Assembly (NCBI RefSeq): GCF_032854445.1
Contig: NC_088295.1
Coordinates: forward strand, 11,271,385 to 11,335,384
Length of the DNA stretch: 64,000 nucleotides
Reading direction: 5' to 3'
Origin: Liolophura sinensis
Taxonomy: Eukaryota; Mollusca; Polyplacophora; Chitonida; Chitonidae
A program made the translations under genes and the position numbers. The notes beneath the pieces were generated by a model that ran no database searches, was not told where the DNA came from, and saw only the letters and a list, made by a program, of their open reading frames with translations. Below, piece after piece: positions 14,401 to 22,450 of the stretch; within the stretch, counting starts at the first letter, position 1, and each line of letters begins with the position of its first letter.

Positions 14401-17208
14401 TGCAAAAATCGATTACATATTGTTATATAATCTTCTTGTGTCTTACCCTGTAGGTGTGATTCCCAGCATTCACAAATTTCCAATATTAGGTGGCATTTTG
14501 CCATTATCAGCATCATGTCCTTGGATACTGTCATTATGTATTCCATCTTTTGTCATCCAGACATGGACCTGCCATGCAGCACAGGAAGTGGACAGAAGCT
14601 TTTGGTGGGCAAAGATTGGACGAAATGTATGGCTATGTGTACAAGAAATACTCCCGTACTGAGACCATCAAGGAGTTCCACATGAAGGAAGGAAAAGTCC
14701 CGTGGGATCTTCTCAGGTAAAGTGCGAGAATTGATCAGAGAATGATGCTCTGTAGACATGACACATGTTTGTATGCTTCAGGTAGCCAGTGGCACTTGTG
14801 TGGTGATACGGTTACATTACTGGTCTGTCATATATTTGCATACTCTGTAGCTTTACTTGTATGTTGTCAAAGACACATGTACATGTACTTGATGCGGTCC
14901 AGTTTGTTTTTCACAAAATTCCAAGATTTCCCTGCTCTTATTGTTTAAGTGATCTTCATGATTTTAAGTGCTGCTCGAAGCTTGTGCATGTCTACATGCA
15001 CATACATTTGACAAACACCAAACTGTATATGGAGAAACCTTTAAAATACTTTAAATGTTATTACATTAAAGTGTTTCTATGTGACTCTGTTCCCAGACGA
15101 GCTTTTCAGCAGATGAGCACCTCCCCAGAGGCATTCCACGTGCTGCGTTGTCGTTGTGCTGTCACTCATGCCCTCATCTCCATCTCTCAGTACATGCTGG
15201 GAATTGGGGACAGACATCTGTCCAACTTCATGATCAGTTTGACCACTGGACGAATGATTGGCATTGATTTTGGTCATGCTTTTGGATCAGCTACACAGGT
15301 ATGATGTTCACTCATGATCTACAAGGTCTGGAGAGTGCTTGATAAGTATTGTGTTTTTGCAGGAAGATAAATCAATAGGTACATATTGAAGCATTCATGG
15401 AAAACCAGGGAGTGGAAATACATTTACACATACATTTATCCTTACATGTTCATCCATAACGGGCAAGTAACGAGTAACCGAAATCCATGTGCTGTCGTAT
15501 GTTGTAACAGTTCCTGCCCATTCCCGAGTTGATGCCATTCCGGTTGACCCGGCAGCTTCGTAACTTGATGTTACCTCTAGAGGAGAAAGGTTTACTGGAG
15601 AGCACCATGACCCACGGGCTGAGGGCTCTGAGACAGGACTCGGACCTCTTGCTCAACACTATGGATGTCTTCATCAAGGAGCCGTCTCTGGACTGGCAGG
15701 TCAGTACACATGCACTCTGAACAAGAAAATGTACACAAATCTTCACCTTTTATAGCCGTCTATATATGTGTGCACCTGTTCTCGTGTGTTATCTTAAAAA
15801 TTTCTTTGCTTCTATTTGCAGCAATTTGCTGAGAAACAGCAGAAGGAAGGCATGGAAACTGAAGGTATGGTTATGTACAGCTGTGTGTTGTACCCTGTTT
15901 AAATTCACAGTTTATTTATAATTCATAAAACTTACATGTTATTAATCTAATGGTTTTATAAAATTCACTGGCCTTGTAATCTCTGGCCTGAATGATTTTA
16001 GCTCACGTCTGTCTGTCCATTGTTTTATAATGTTAAGCATCCCCCATTTTTAACATTTTACTGCTTCTTATTTCAAAATGAATTCACCTAAAATCACCAT
16101 TGATTAATTTATGATGTATTTGATGAGCTTTGGACAATATTGATAACTATAAATATATCTATTGCATTTATTTTGTGCGTATGAAAATGTGGAATGTTAT
16201 TTTGTAGATGCCAATATTGACTCTGCTTGGTATCCGAGACAGAAGATTCGCTTGGCCAAGCGGAAATTCCATGGTGATAATCCGGCATTCATTATGAGGT
16301 AAGAATAACTAGGTACTGCTTTCTCAAGCCAGTTAGGTTAGCAGTTTGAGCAATTGTGCTCTGTTCAGTGTTCTGTCTTCAATAGCATGATGAAAATAGT
16401 GACATAAATTTTGTATAGCCAGGTTTTCGTAGTCTGTGAGAGCCTTGTCTAACTGTGTAATACCTAGTTTCCAGTGAACAATATTGTAGCAGAACCCTTG
16501 TAGCAGAAAGTTTTAAATAAAACAACAACACTCAGCAGTTCAGACATTGATATGATGTAAGTGAATTCTGTATGGCTTATTGGTGTTTACAATGGAGAGC
16601 AGGAAAAGCCTGAAAAGAAGTCTTGCTGCAGAAGACTTTTCTTGCAATACCTTATACCTTACACTTCTACTCTGAACATTACAATTCAGTACTGTCACAC
16701 TGCTTACATTTATTTAGGATAATTCAGCCACAGTGTTCTCAACAGCATGAAACTGCTACGTCTTTGAAATACTGACATTGGCTGAACAGTACTGAATTCT
16801 GGTGTCGTTCAGTAATTTTAACCTTGCTGAGCATTGCTGAGAACAGCTGTCTGATTTTTCCACACAATCCTCAAAAATTCTCTGCCTTGAAAACTTACAT
16901 GTACCTCAGTTGTATTGTGTGAAAAAAGAACAAACATTACTGATTGCCATGCACATGTGATGACAGCTATAAAAATATGATTATCTGTGTTGCTTGTCTT
17001 CAGAGATGAACTGAGACTGGGACATTCTAGAAACAAAGCTTTCTCTGCCTTTGAAAGTGTGTTGTTGGGGGACAAGCGTGAGAACGCCAGAGGGAAACTG
17101 CCTGCCACTGGACTGTCTGTAGAGCAACAGGTAGAGGCCCTGATTGACCATGCTACTGACCCTAATATCCTGGGGAGAACCTATAGAGGATGGGAACCTT
17201 GGGTGTAG
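69..17208 (+). CDS. PRKDC: DNA-dependent protein kinase catalytic subunit, 3' part (20 exons)
   Basis: C-terminal ~948 residues of DNA-PKcs, the PIKK-family serine/threonine kinase that Ku recruits to DNA ends in non-homologous end joining. Exons: 69-255, 641-782, 1448-1638, 1972-2140 (or 2137), 2311-2477, 5126-5248, 6197-6285, 7857-7950, 8423-8620, 9311-9379, 9944-10091, 10389-10456, 10606-10826, 14229-14324, 14561-14716, 15097-15298, 15511-15699, 15822-15864, 16208-16298, 17004-17208 (TAG stop). All have GT/AG borders and the phases agree across every junction. The kinase motifs [20 protein letters not shown] and IDFGHAFG and the ending [11 protein letters not shown] identify DNA-PKcs rather than ATM, ATR or mTOR. 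The gene starts upstream of the window; by comparison with the ~4,128-residue human protein about three quarters is missing. No frameshift or stop was seen, so it looks functional. Confidence 0.95.
2478..3504. other. PRKDC intron, unique part
   Basis: AT-rich intronic sequence between the donor at 2478 and the 24 bp minisatellite. No coding exon, RNA gene or mobile element was recognised. Short repeats of ATAAGTATAAG occur near 3257-3285. Confidence 0.5.
3505..4880 (+). repeat. 24 bp minisatellite in a PRKDC intron
   Basis: About 57 tandem copies of a 24 bp unit (consensus GTCAGTTCCATCGGTCCCTG plus TCTG). Early copies carry GGTCAGTT and later ones GGTGAGTT, so two sub-families occupy the 5' and 3' parts. 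Because 24 is a multiple of 3, open frames of up to ~240 codons with an 8-residue repeat exist on both strands; these are by-products of the period, not genes. Many copies contain CTGGTGAGT, a near-perfect 5' splice-site consensus in the sense direction of PRKDC. Single-base variants and one-codon indels are common, as expected of a slipping array. Confidence 0.95.
5126..9379 (+). CDS. PRKDC: PRKDC exons: end of FAT and pre-kinase linker
   Basis: Five exons (5126-5248, 6197-6285, 7857-7950, 8423-8620, 9311-9379). The first reads as [20 protein letters not shown] with [13 protein letters not shown] at its end. The second contains [13 protein letters not shown], matching the IVYPF block of vertebrate DNA-PKcs. 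The third and fourth give [15 protein letters not shown] across their junction, the counterpart of the human LFKDWSNDVR segment. The fifth gives [20 protein letters not shown], the human GKEFDKHFGKGGSKL region. Donors are GTAAAC, GTTAGT, GTATAC, GTAATG and GTATGT. The exon 5126-5248 donor region has been multiplied into a 40 bp minisatellite downstream. Confidence 0.92.
5222..6090 (+). repeat. 40 bp minisatellite seeded from PRKDC exon end and donor
   Basis: Roughly 20 decaying copies of a ~40 bp unit made of the last ~25 coding bases of exon 5126-5248 (…CTGGCTAAAGAGTATCCCCAG), its GTAAAC donor and ~10 intronic bases. The first copy is the real exon edge. Copies are near-identical up to ~5420 and diverge further downstream. 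Many keep CAGGTAAAC and are therefore potential decoy donors. Confidence 0.9.
6286..7856. other. PRKDC intron, no gene seen
   Basis: A 1.57 kb intron between exons 6197-6285 and 7857-7950. It holds unique AT-rich sequence and a short AATCA-type microsatellite near 7723-7746. Minus-strand open frames here are short and show no recognisable protein. Confidence 0.5.
8621..9943. other. PRKDC introns around exon 9311-9379
   Basis: Two introns of 0.69 and 0.56 kb. The only structure noticed is a small tandem array at about 9655-9740, four copies of a ~22-24 bp unit containing ACATTCACATACATGTAG. No exon or RNA gene was recognised besides the PRKDC exon. Confidence 0.5.
9944..10826 (+). CDS. PRKDC: PRKDC kinase domain, N-lobe exons
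   Basis: Exons 9944-10091, 10389-10456 and 10606-10826. They encode the segment leading into the kinase ([20 protein letters not shown]), then [20 protein letters not shown] and [20 protein letters not shown], followed by [15 protein letters not shown]. This is the PI3K-like N-lobe with the glycine-rich and lysine-bearing strands that hold ATP. Phases 1, 0 and 2 agree with the neighbouring exons. The acceptor of 9944 is weak (short pyrimidine tract before AAG). The last exon ends MTP plus two bases at a GTAAGA donor, and that exon-intron edge is the apparent seed of the 75 bp and 26 bp minisatellites filling the next 3.1 kb. Confidence 0.94.
10827..12345 (+). repeat. 75 bp minisatellite next to PRKDC exon 10606-10826
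   Basis: About 20 tandem copies of a 75 bp unit containing CACCCAGATAGGATGATCAA, TGACACACAGGTGAGCTACA and GATGACAACAGGTAGGGGAA. The first degenerate units, from 10813 on, begin with the exon end and its donor (CATGACTCCCAGGTAAGATG), so the array appears to have grown from the exon-intron edge. The period is a multiple of 3, giving ~280-300-codon open frames on both strands that are artefacts. Each unit carries two donor-like strings (CAGGTGAGC and CAGGTAGGG). Confidence 0.93.
12346..13920 (+). repeat. 26 bp minisatellite with CAGGTAAGA in each unit
   Basis: About 55-60 units of ~26 bp (CACCCAGGTAAGATGTCCCA plus TCATAA), with higher-order groups of ~58-75 bp from 12950 onward. Each unit contains CCCAGGTAAGATG, which matches the authentic exon end and donor at 10820-10832 (TCCCAGGTAAGATG), so this block also looks derived from that splice junction. 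The array holds dozens of perfect or near-perfect donor strings in the sense orientation, all apparently skipped in favour of the real one. Confidence 0.9.
13965..14056 (+). mobile_element. SINE 3'-end copy
   Basis: Copy of the family repeated throughout the window: CCTCCCACCATAATGCT, then GTGTAAGTGAAATATTCTTG, then a CAAATCAAACAAACAA tail. It sits in the PRKDC intron just before exon 14229. It is followed by about three copies of a ~27 bp unit (CCTGCAGTGATTTTGCTC…) at roughly 14125-14205. Confidence 0.75.
14229..15699 (+). CDS. PRKDC: PRKDC kinase domain, C-lobe exons
   Basis: Exons 14229-14324, 14561-14716, 15097-15298 and 15511-15699. They encode [20 protein letters not shown], then [19 protein letters not shown], then [15 protein letters not shown] and the catalytic loop [11 protein letters not shown] with Asp and Asn in place. 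The activation segment begins [18 protein letters not shown]. The last exon gives [15 protein letters not shown] and [14 protein letters not shown]. All catalytic and metal-binding residues expected of a PIKK are present. Phases 2, 2, 2, 0, 0 match at each junction. Between 10826 and 14229 lies a 3.4 kb intron made almost wholly of tandem repeats, with a SINE copy near its end. Confidence 0.95.
15822..17208 (+). CDS. PRKDC: PRKDC terminal exons with FATC domain
   Basis: A 43-base micro-exon (15822-15864, [14 protein letters not shown]), exon 16208-16298 ([20 protein letters not shown]) and the terminal exon 17004-17208. The terminal exon encodes [20 protein letters not shown], then the ~33-residue FATC tail beginning [20 protein letters not shown] and ending [11 protein letters not shown] followed by TAG at 17206-17208. 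FATC stabilises the kinase and is nearly invariant in DNA-PKcs. The codons just before the stop are repeated several times in the 3' flank as a minisatellite. No poly(A) signal can be assigned with confidence; AATAAA motifs occur near 18809 (inside a SINE remnant) and 18865. Confidence 0.94.
16299..17003. other. PRKDC last intron
   Basis: A 0.7 kb intron of unique AT-rich sequence. No exon, RNA gene or clear repeat was recognised. Confidence 0.5.
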
Positions 17209-17780
17209 GGAACAGTGAAGGGTTAGATTATCCTGGAGGAGAACCTACACAGGATGGGAACCCTGGGTGTAGGAACAGTCAAGGGTTGTGGTATCCTGGA
17301 TGAGAATCTATATAGGATGGGAACCTTGGATGTAGGGAACAGTCAAGGGTTGTGGTATCCTGGGTGAGTATATATACAGGATGGGAACCTTGGATGTAGG
17401 GAACTGTCAAGGGTTGTGGTATCCTGGGTGAGTATATATACAGGATGGGAACCTTGGATGTAGGGAACTGTCAAGGGTTTTGGTATCCTGGGTGAGAATC
17501 TATATAGGACGGGAACCTTGGATGTAGGGAACAGCCAAAGGTTAGGGTATCCTGGAGGAGAACCTAATGAGGATGGAATCCCAGGATCATGTAAGGAACA
17601 ATCCATGACTCTGGTATCCTGGTGAGAACCCACGCAGGATTGGAACCTTGGATGTACATGTAAGGAACAGTCAAGGATCGTATTATTCTGGGAGAAAAGT
17701 GCAGGATGGGAACATAAAGCGTAGGTAACCTTTAGGGATTGTGATATCATGTGAGATAACCTACATGTAAGCAGGATGGG
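17165..17780 (+). repeat. ~63 bp minisatellite seeded from PRKDC stop-codon region
   Basis: About nine units of ~62-65 bp that repeat the last ~40 coding bases and the stop (ATCCTGGGGAGAACCTATAG, then AGGATGGGAACCTTGGGTGT, then AG) plus ~20 bp of 3' flank (GGAACAGTCAAGGGTTGTGG). The first unit is the genuine coding end. Later units diverge, for example GGATGGGAACCTTGGATGTA at 17380 and 17443. It would be transcribed as 3' UTR. Confidence 0.9.
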
Positions 17781-18740
17781 ATCACAGGATCATGTAAGGA
17801 ACAGCCAAACATGAGTAGTTTGGGAACCCTAGTTGCTGTAAATCATTATATAGTATACAGCCAAAGATTCTGTTACTCTGCCTGTAGAAAAACCTTGGCA
17901 AGATGGAAAATCTTGGTTTAGTGAATGATCAAAGATTCTATGGAAGAAAACTTTGGAATGATAGAAAACTTGAATGTAGTGAACGATGAAATATTCTTTA
18001 TTCCGCCTGGAGGATTATTTCCAGGTGGGAAACCGATTAATGTGTTACCTGTACACGTACATTGTACTTGCTGTGAAACCGTAGTGGTTGAGATCATGTC
18101 ATTTTCCATTTGTTCACGGTCACTATTACAGACAAAAGTCTTCAATAATGTGGTTAACCTGTGTAACCTGGCAGTTACAAGAAAGCTGGTTTTTTTCATC
18201 TGTAGATTAGATTCATATTATTCAATTTTGCTGTTTGCATGTTTATGACGAGTAAATGTATGCCGGCGTTATGGACATCATTGGGTGTGCTTAACTCAGT
18301 ATTTTCAGATATTGCAACACTTTATCTAAGTATTATTGCAAAGTTTTAATTCTGACAATTCCATTATGTTTTTGCTTTACTGAGGTTTCTCGTCTATGTA
18401 GATGTTCATGAATCAGGAAAGTGCTACATGATTAGATCCATTGGTAATTTGAACTCCTCAAACATCTGTGCTTCACATGTTCCATAATGTAAACGTATTG
18501 TCTCCCTTGTTTAGTTTTTGTGATGTTATTACCGACCTGATGTAAAGTCATTAGTTGTGAAAAAAATCTACATACATTCATCGGAACATTGTATTGCTGG
18601 AAAAGCCTTTTTCTTAAATACGTTCCCACCGTGCACGTGTATGTACAGTTACATAAAACAGTGAAAACAAAATATTGAAAGTAACAGAGGCAATCATGTT
18701 TGCAAGTGTTGTATGTGACAGTTGCGACATTTGTGAAAAG

Positions 18741-18818
18741 ATATGCCAGCGACCTGCGAATGGTCGTGGACTTCCTCACACCATAATGCTGGTGAAATAT
18801 TAAAATCAATAAATATTT
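18741..18818 (+). mobile_element. Truncated SINE copy
   Basis: Shows GACCTGCGAATGGTCGTGGA, ACACCATAATGCTGG, then GTGAAATATT directly followed by an AATAAAT tail. The central CGCCGTCGTATAA block is deleted. Confidence 0.6.
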
Positions 18819-19308
18819 GACAGTCGCTGTGGCAGAGAATGGAAGGGGGGAGAATATACATGTACGAATAAACTACCTACTGGCATTCGCCAGACAAACT
18901 GCACTAAGGGGTTACAACTGCAGTTGTTACCAGGATTAGACGCTTTACCTGCATTAAATATACATGTGTATAAATAGTTGTCCAAATGATTAGACATGTC
19001 ATTACTTATGGGAGTGTTTTAGGGAGTGAAGTTAAATCTGATACGAGTTGGACGACACTGGGAAGAACTAATCACTCGGCAGTACGAATCTGTTTTCATT
19101 CCCTCTGGAAGTTCTGGCATAAACAATGTTTGCAACGATGAGCAGATATGTGGAAAACTCCGAGACTGATTAAAGCACTGGAGGGATTATTTAAATGTCG
19201 AGCAAATATCAGATAGGTGAACGATGGATGGTTCAGCTACAGCTAAATGTACCCTGCTTTTGCGAACTAATTAATTAATGGAAGTTCTCGTTTGGTGTAC
19301 AGTTTACA

Positions 19309-19860
19309 CCGGGGACTCTGTTGAAAACAATCATGACTGAAAATGCCCAGCGGCAGTACCTGTTTTCCAATGATTAACGAGCCAATTACGGGGGAAGAAA
19401 GGTACAAGATTTAACCGAATTTGAACAAGTACCAAACGAAAGAATTTTGACCATGCCGTCTCACGCTGAACAGCTGTCATCGCGAAGAACCAGTGACCAG
19501 CAGTTGTACGCCTTATCCGTTGGTGAATTAATACCTGATGACTACCAGTTTATTACAAACTTCACCAGACGACTGATAACAGTCCAGAGCATGACAGGGT
19601 CTCGCGGTAATCATGAATCAAGGCTGTGGTATGATTTGCCGAGTGTTTTGTGCGTTGCTATCTTAGAGAGTGTATGGTACATCGCTCACAGTTTTCCTCT
19701 GCCATTTCCGCTGAAGACGGGCTGACCACTGACGCTAACACCGGGAATAATTATGACTGAAAGTGGCAGTACCTATTTTCCAGTGATTAACGAACCAATT
19801 ACATGGGAAGACAGGTACAACATTTAACCGGTTTTGAATAAGCGCAACACGAAAGAAGTG
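19309..19860. repeat. Pair of ~120-140 bp direct repeats
   Basis: 19309-19450 and 19738-19860 are alignable along their length. They share ATGACTGAAA, GGCAGTACCT, TTTTCCA, TGATTAACGA, CCAATTAC and AGGTACAA, with an estimated 75-80 % identity. They enclose ~290 bp. They could be the termini of a small retroelement or a local duplication; no TG...CA ends or target duplication were identified. Confidence 0.6.
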
Positions 19861-20097
19861 AACTATTATTGAGTACAGTACAAAACACCAGCTAAGTCAA
19901 TTCGTTTACTATAAGAAAAAAAAAACAGAAGATAAATTTTGTTAACTTTTGAACATTATTTCCGTTGCGTCTCTTTGATTTATGATATACATCGCGAACC
20001 AAATATCCCAGTAACGGGGTTGTGTAACAGAGCCCTTGCAATTCAACCAAGAAAGTACCAAGCATTATTAGAGCTACCTAGACGAAGAGTCCAGGGT

Positions 20098-20262
20098 CTC
20101 CAACCTGCGGATGGTCGTGGGTTTCCCCCGGGCTTTGCCCGGTTTCCACCCACCATAATGCTGGCCGTCGTCGTATAAGTGAAATATTCTTGAGAACGGC
20201 GTAAAACACCAATCAAATAAATATTTATTTATTGATTTATTTAATAAATAAATAAAATAAAT
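20098..20262 (+). mobile_element. SINE copy with long AT tail
   Basis: Near-consensus 3' part of the SINE family: CAACCTGCGGATGGTCGTGG, a GGTTTCC block, CCACCATAATGCTGG, CGTCGTATAAGTGAAATATT and AACACCAATCAAATAAAT, followed by ~40 bp of AAATAAAT-like sequence. A second scrap (20268-20303, AATGCTAGGCGCCGTCGAAT) follows directly. Confidence 0.8.
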
Positions 20263-21229
20263 ATTTAATGCTAGGCGCCGTCGAATAAATGAAATATTCG
20301 GTTTAAAATATCCAATTCAAAAAATAAATTTAGTAAGACCAAGACGCTTTCTGTTTTTATAGCTTCGTTTACGGAAGACAATTCCCGTGGTTGGCGAAAA
20401 TTGACAAAACAAATATGTACCGATTGATAATTAACTTTCATTCCAATTCTATTTTTATTCAGATGTGTACGATCTAGCAAGAATACGTTTTACAGCATTT
20501 TAAAATAAAGGACCTTTGTACTTGCAAAGGATGACAGCAGTCAGTGCAACAAGGATACTGATGGATAAGTGAAGTGACATATGAAGATGTGACACACGAC
20601 AGAAGAACCACACAAGAACAAGCATTAGAACAATATGTATTGGGTAAACAATAGTTCAGCTTATAGCCTTTAGCAGTTTCTGAGTAATACCATTTGAACA
20701 TCGGAATGAGTTTTACTATCGTCCATTCAAACAAAAACTGTAAACAAATGGTGAAACATTTGAATGTCTTAGGCGTCCAAATACGCTTTATCATCATTCA
20801 AATGAATGGTTAAAATGTTTCATATTTACTTGTTACATCAAACGACATAACAGTCATTGTGAGCAAATGTGGAGTGATGTGGACGCTGGATGGGTAAAGT
20901 GTCCTACAATGGAATCAAAAGGCAAATCATCTAAATGACTAAATGGTGAATTTTACACTGTGGTAACTTCCGCGGTTACTCCAAGCTCCATACGGAAACC
21001 CCATATACCAGCACATGATTTACATGAATCTTTGACGCATAGTAGAATAACAAAGACATTCCCTCCATTAAATTGCAGTCTATCTGTTGGGGATATTTAA
21101 CATGGAATGACAAAAGTAGGTACATTTTCATCAACTGTTTGCTTCATGTTCAAGTAAATCACCGAAGGTCAAAACTAAGATAGCTTAATATTTAAGACCC
21201 GAGACATAAACGTTAAAGCCCAGTCACTA

Positions 21230-21420
21230 CAGTAACTTAGCGTGCTGGCGCAGCACACTGACTCGTGAGCCTTTCACAAATCCAGTCGCAGTCCAGCTCC
21301 TGCTGGCTTCATTTCTGGTCGCACTGCGGATGTCTGCAGCACCCTGTCGTGGGATTCCATAGCCCGCTTTGCTCCCAGTAAAATGATGGCCGTCGTCGTA
21401 TGAGAGTCGTATAAGTATGA
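21230..21420 (+). mobile_element. Diverged SINE copy, middle part
   Basis: Contains CTGCTGGCTTCATTTCTGGT, GTGGGATTCCATAGCCCG and ATGATGGCCGTCGTCGTAT, matching the central region of the same SINE family upstream of its conserved 3' block. The usual AAATAAAT tail is missing. Confidence 0.5.
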
Positions 21421-21589
21421 CAAAGCACGAATTCAATATATAAATAACCATTAGAATGAAATCGTCAATTCTGTTGCAAGTCGGACGCCCTAACCTTTAG
21501 GACACCGAAGCGCCATTTTAGCCTTAGTCCTCCACATGTGACTGGTATCATCAGCCCCAAATTGCTAACAACCACTGCACAAAATTAAT

Positions 21590-22450
21590 GCATTTGTCAA
21601 CTGTGCGCACAAAGGTTTGCCCTATACCCTGGCAGGTGTTCTTCCTGACTTATGGTTGGCTACACTCTTACCATCGACAATCCCCGTCCTTTTTCTTGCA
21701 CAGGGCCGTATCGTTACTAATGTTTGTCATCTACACAGGACTGGTGTCGTCGCCTACCGTATTATTCCAAACGTTTGCCCTTCACACAGGACCGAGGTCA
21801 GCTTTTATTGTATCATTCCAAATGTTTGTCCTTTACACAAGGTTAATGTCATCTCCTTTCGTATCGTTCCAAGCATATGTCTTTTACATCGGACTGCGGT
21901 CAGCTGCTACACTATCATTCCAAACGTCTGTCCATTACACATGCCTGGTGTCGCCTCCTACCATCGCATTACAAACGCTTGTCCTATACCGAGGCCTTGC
22001 GTCGTTTGCTACCGTATCTCTCCAAACGTGTGTCCTCCACACAGGCATGGTGTCGTCTACCGTATCTCTCCAAACGTGTCCTCCACACAGGCATGGTGTC
22101 GTCTACCGTATCATTCCAAACGTATGTCCTCCACACAGGCATGGTGTCGTCTACCGTATCTCTCCAAACGTGTGTCCTCCACACAGGCATGGTGTCGTCT
22201 ACCGTATCTCTCCAAACGTTTGTCCTAGACACGAATAATATCAGCCCCTCTCGTATCATTGCAAACGGTTGTCCTCTAAATAGGAGTCTACCCTGTATCT
22301 TTGCAAACATTTGTCCTCTACACAATAGTGGTTTACCCTTGGGGAGGAAACGTTGTTTCAAAGGATTGGTTTCCTCTCCTCGTAATCTTACTGACAATAA
22401 TGTTATCGTTCTTTATACACGGCTGATGTCTTCTCCCTTGTCGGAATCAA
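21590..22450 (-). repeat. ~55 bp minisatellite at the receptor gene 3' end
   Basis: About 13-15 units carrying TTCCAAACGTTTGTCCT, TACACAGG and TGTCGTCTACCGTATC-like strings. Units are ~58-62 bp and divergent at the left, and ~50-57 bp and near-identical at 22015-22230. On the right it runs into the terminal coding exon of the minus-strand gene: 22409-22462 (CTTTATACACGGCTGATGTC, then TTCTCCCTTGTCGG) aligns with the units. The array may therefore have been seeded from the last codons, stop and 3' flank of that gene. Plus-strand open frames up to ~215 codons across it are artefacts. Confidence 0.8.

Larger units (their letters stand above)
17781..21590. other. Intergenic region between convergent genes
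   Basis: PRKDC ends at 17208 on + and the receptor gene ends at 22413 on -, so both 3' ends face this stretch. It contains SINE pieces (18741-18818, 20098-20262, 20268-20303, 21230-21420), a direct repeat (19309-19450 and 19738-19860) and otherwise unique AT-rich sequence. The plus-strand open frame at 19447-19725 resembles no protein I know. No tRNA, rRNA or other RNA gene was recognised. Confidence 0.6.

Noticed and set aside
18741-18870. AATAAA motifs as the PRKDC poly(A) signal
   Set aside because: One is part of a SINE tail and the other has no supporting context; 1.6 kb past the stop is possible but cannot be supported.
19447-19725. 92-codon plus-strand open frame between the genes
   Set aside because: No recognisable domain, no splice or promoter context, and partly flanked by a direct repeat.
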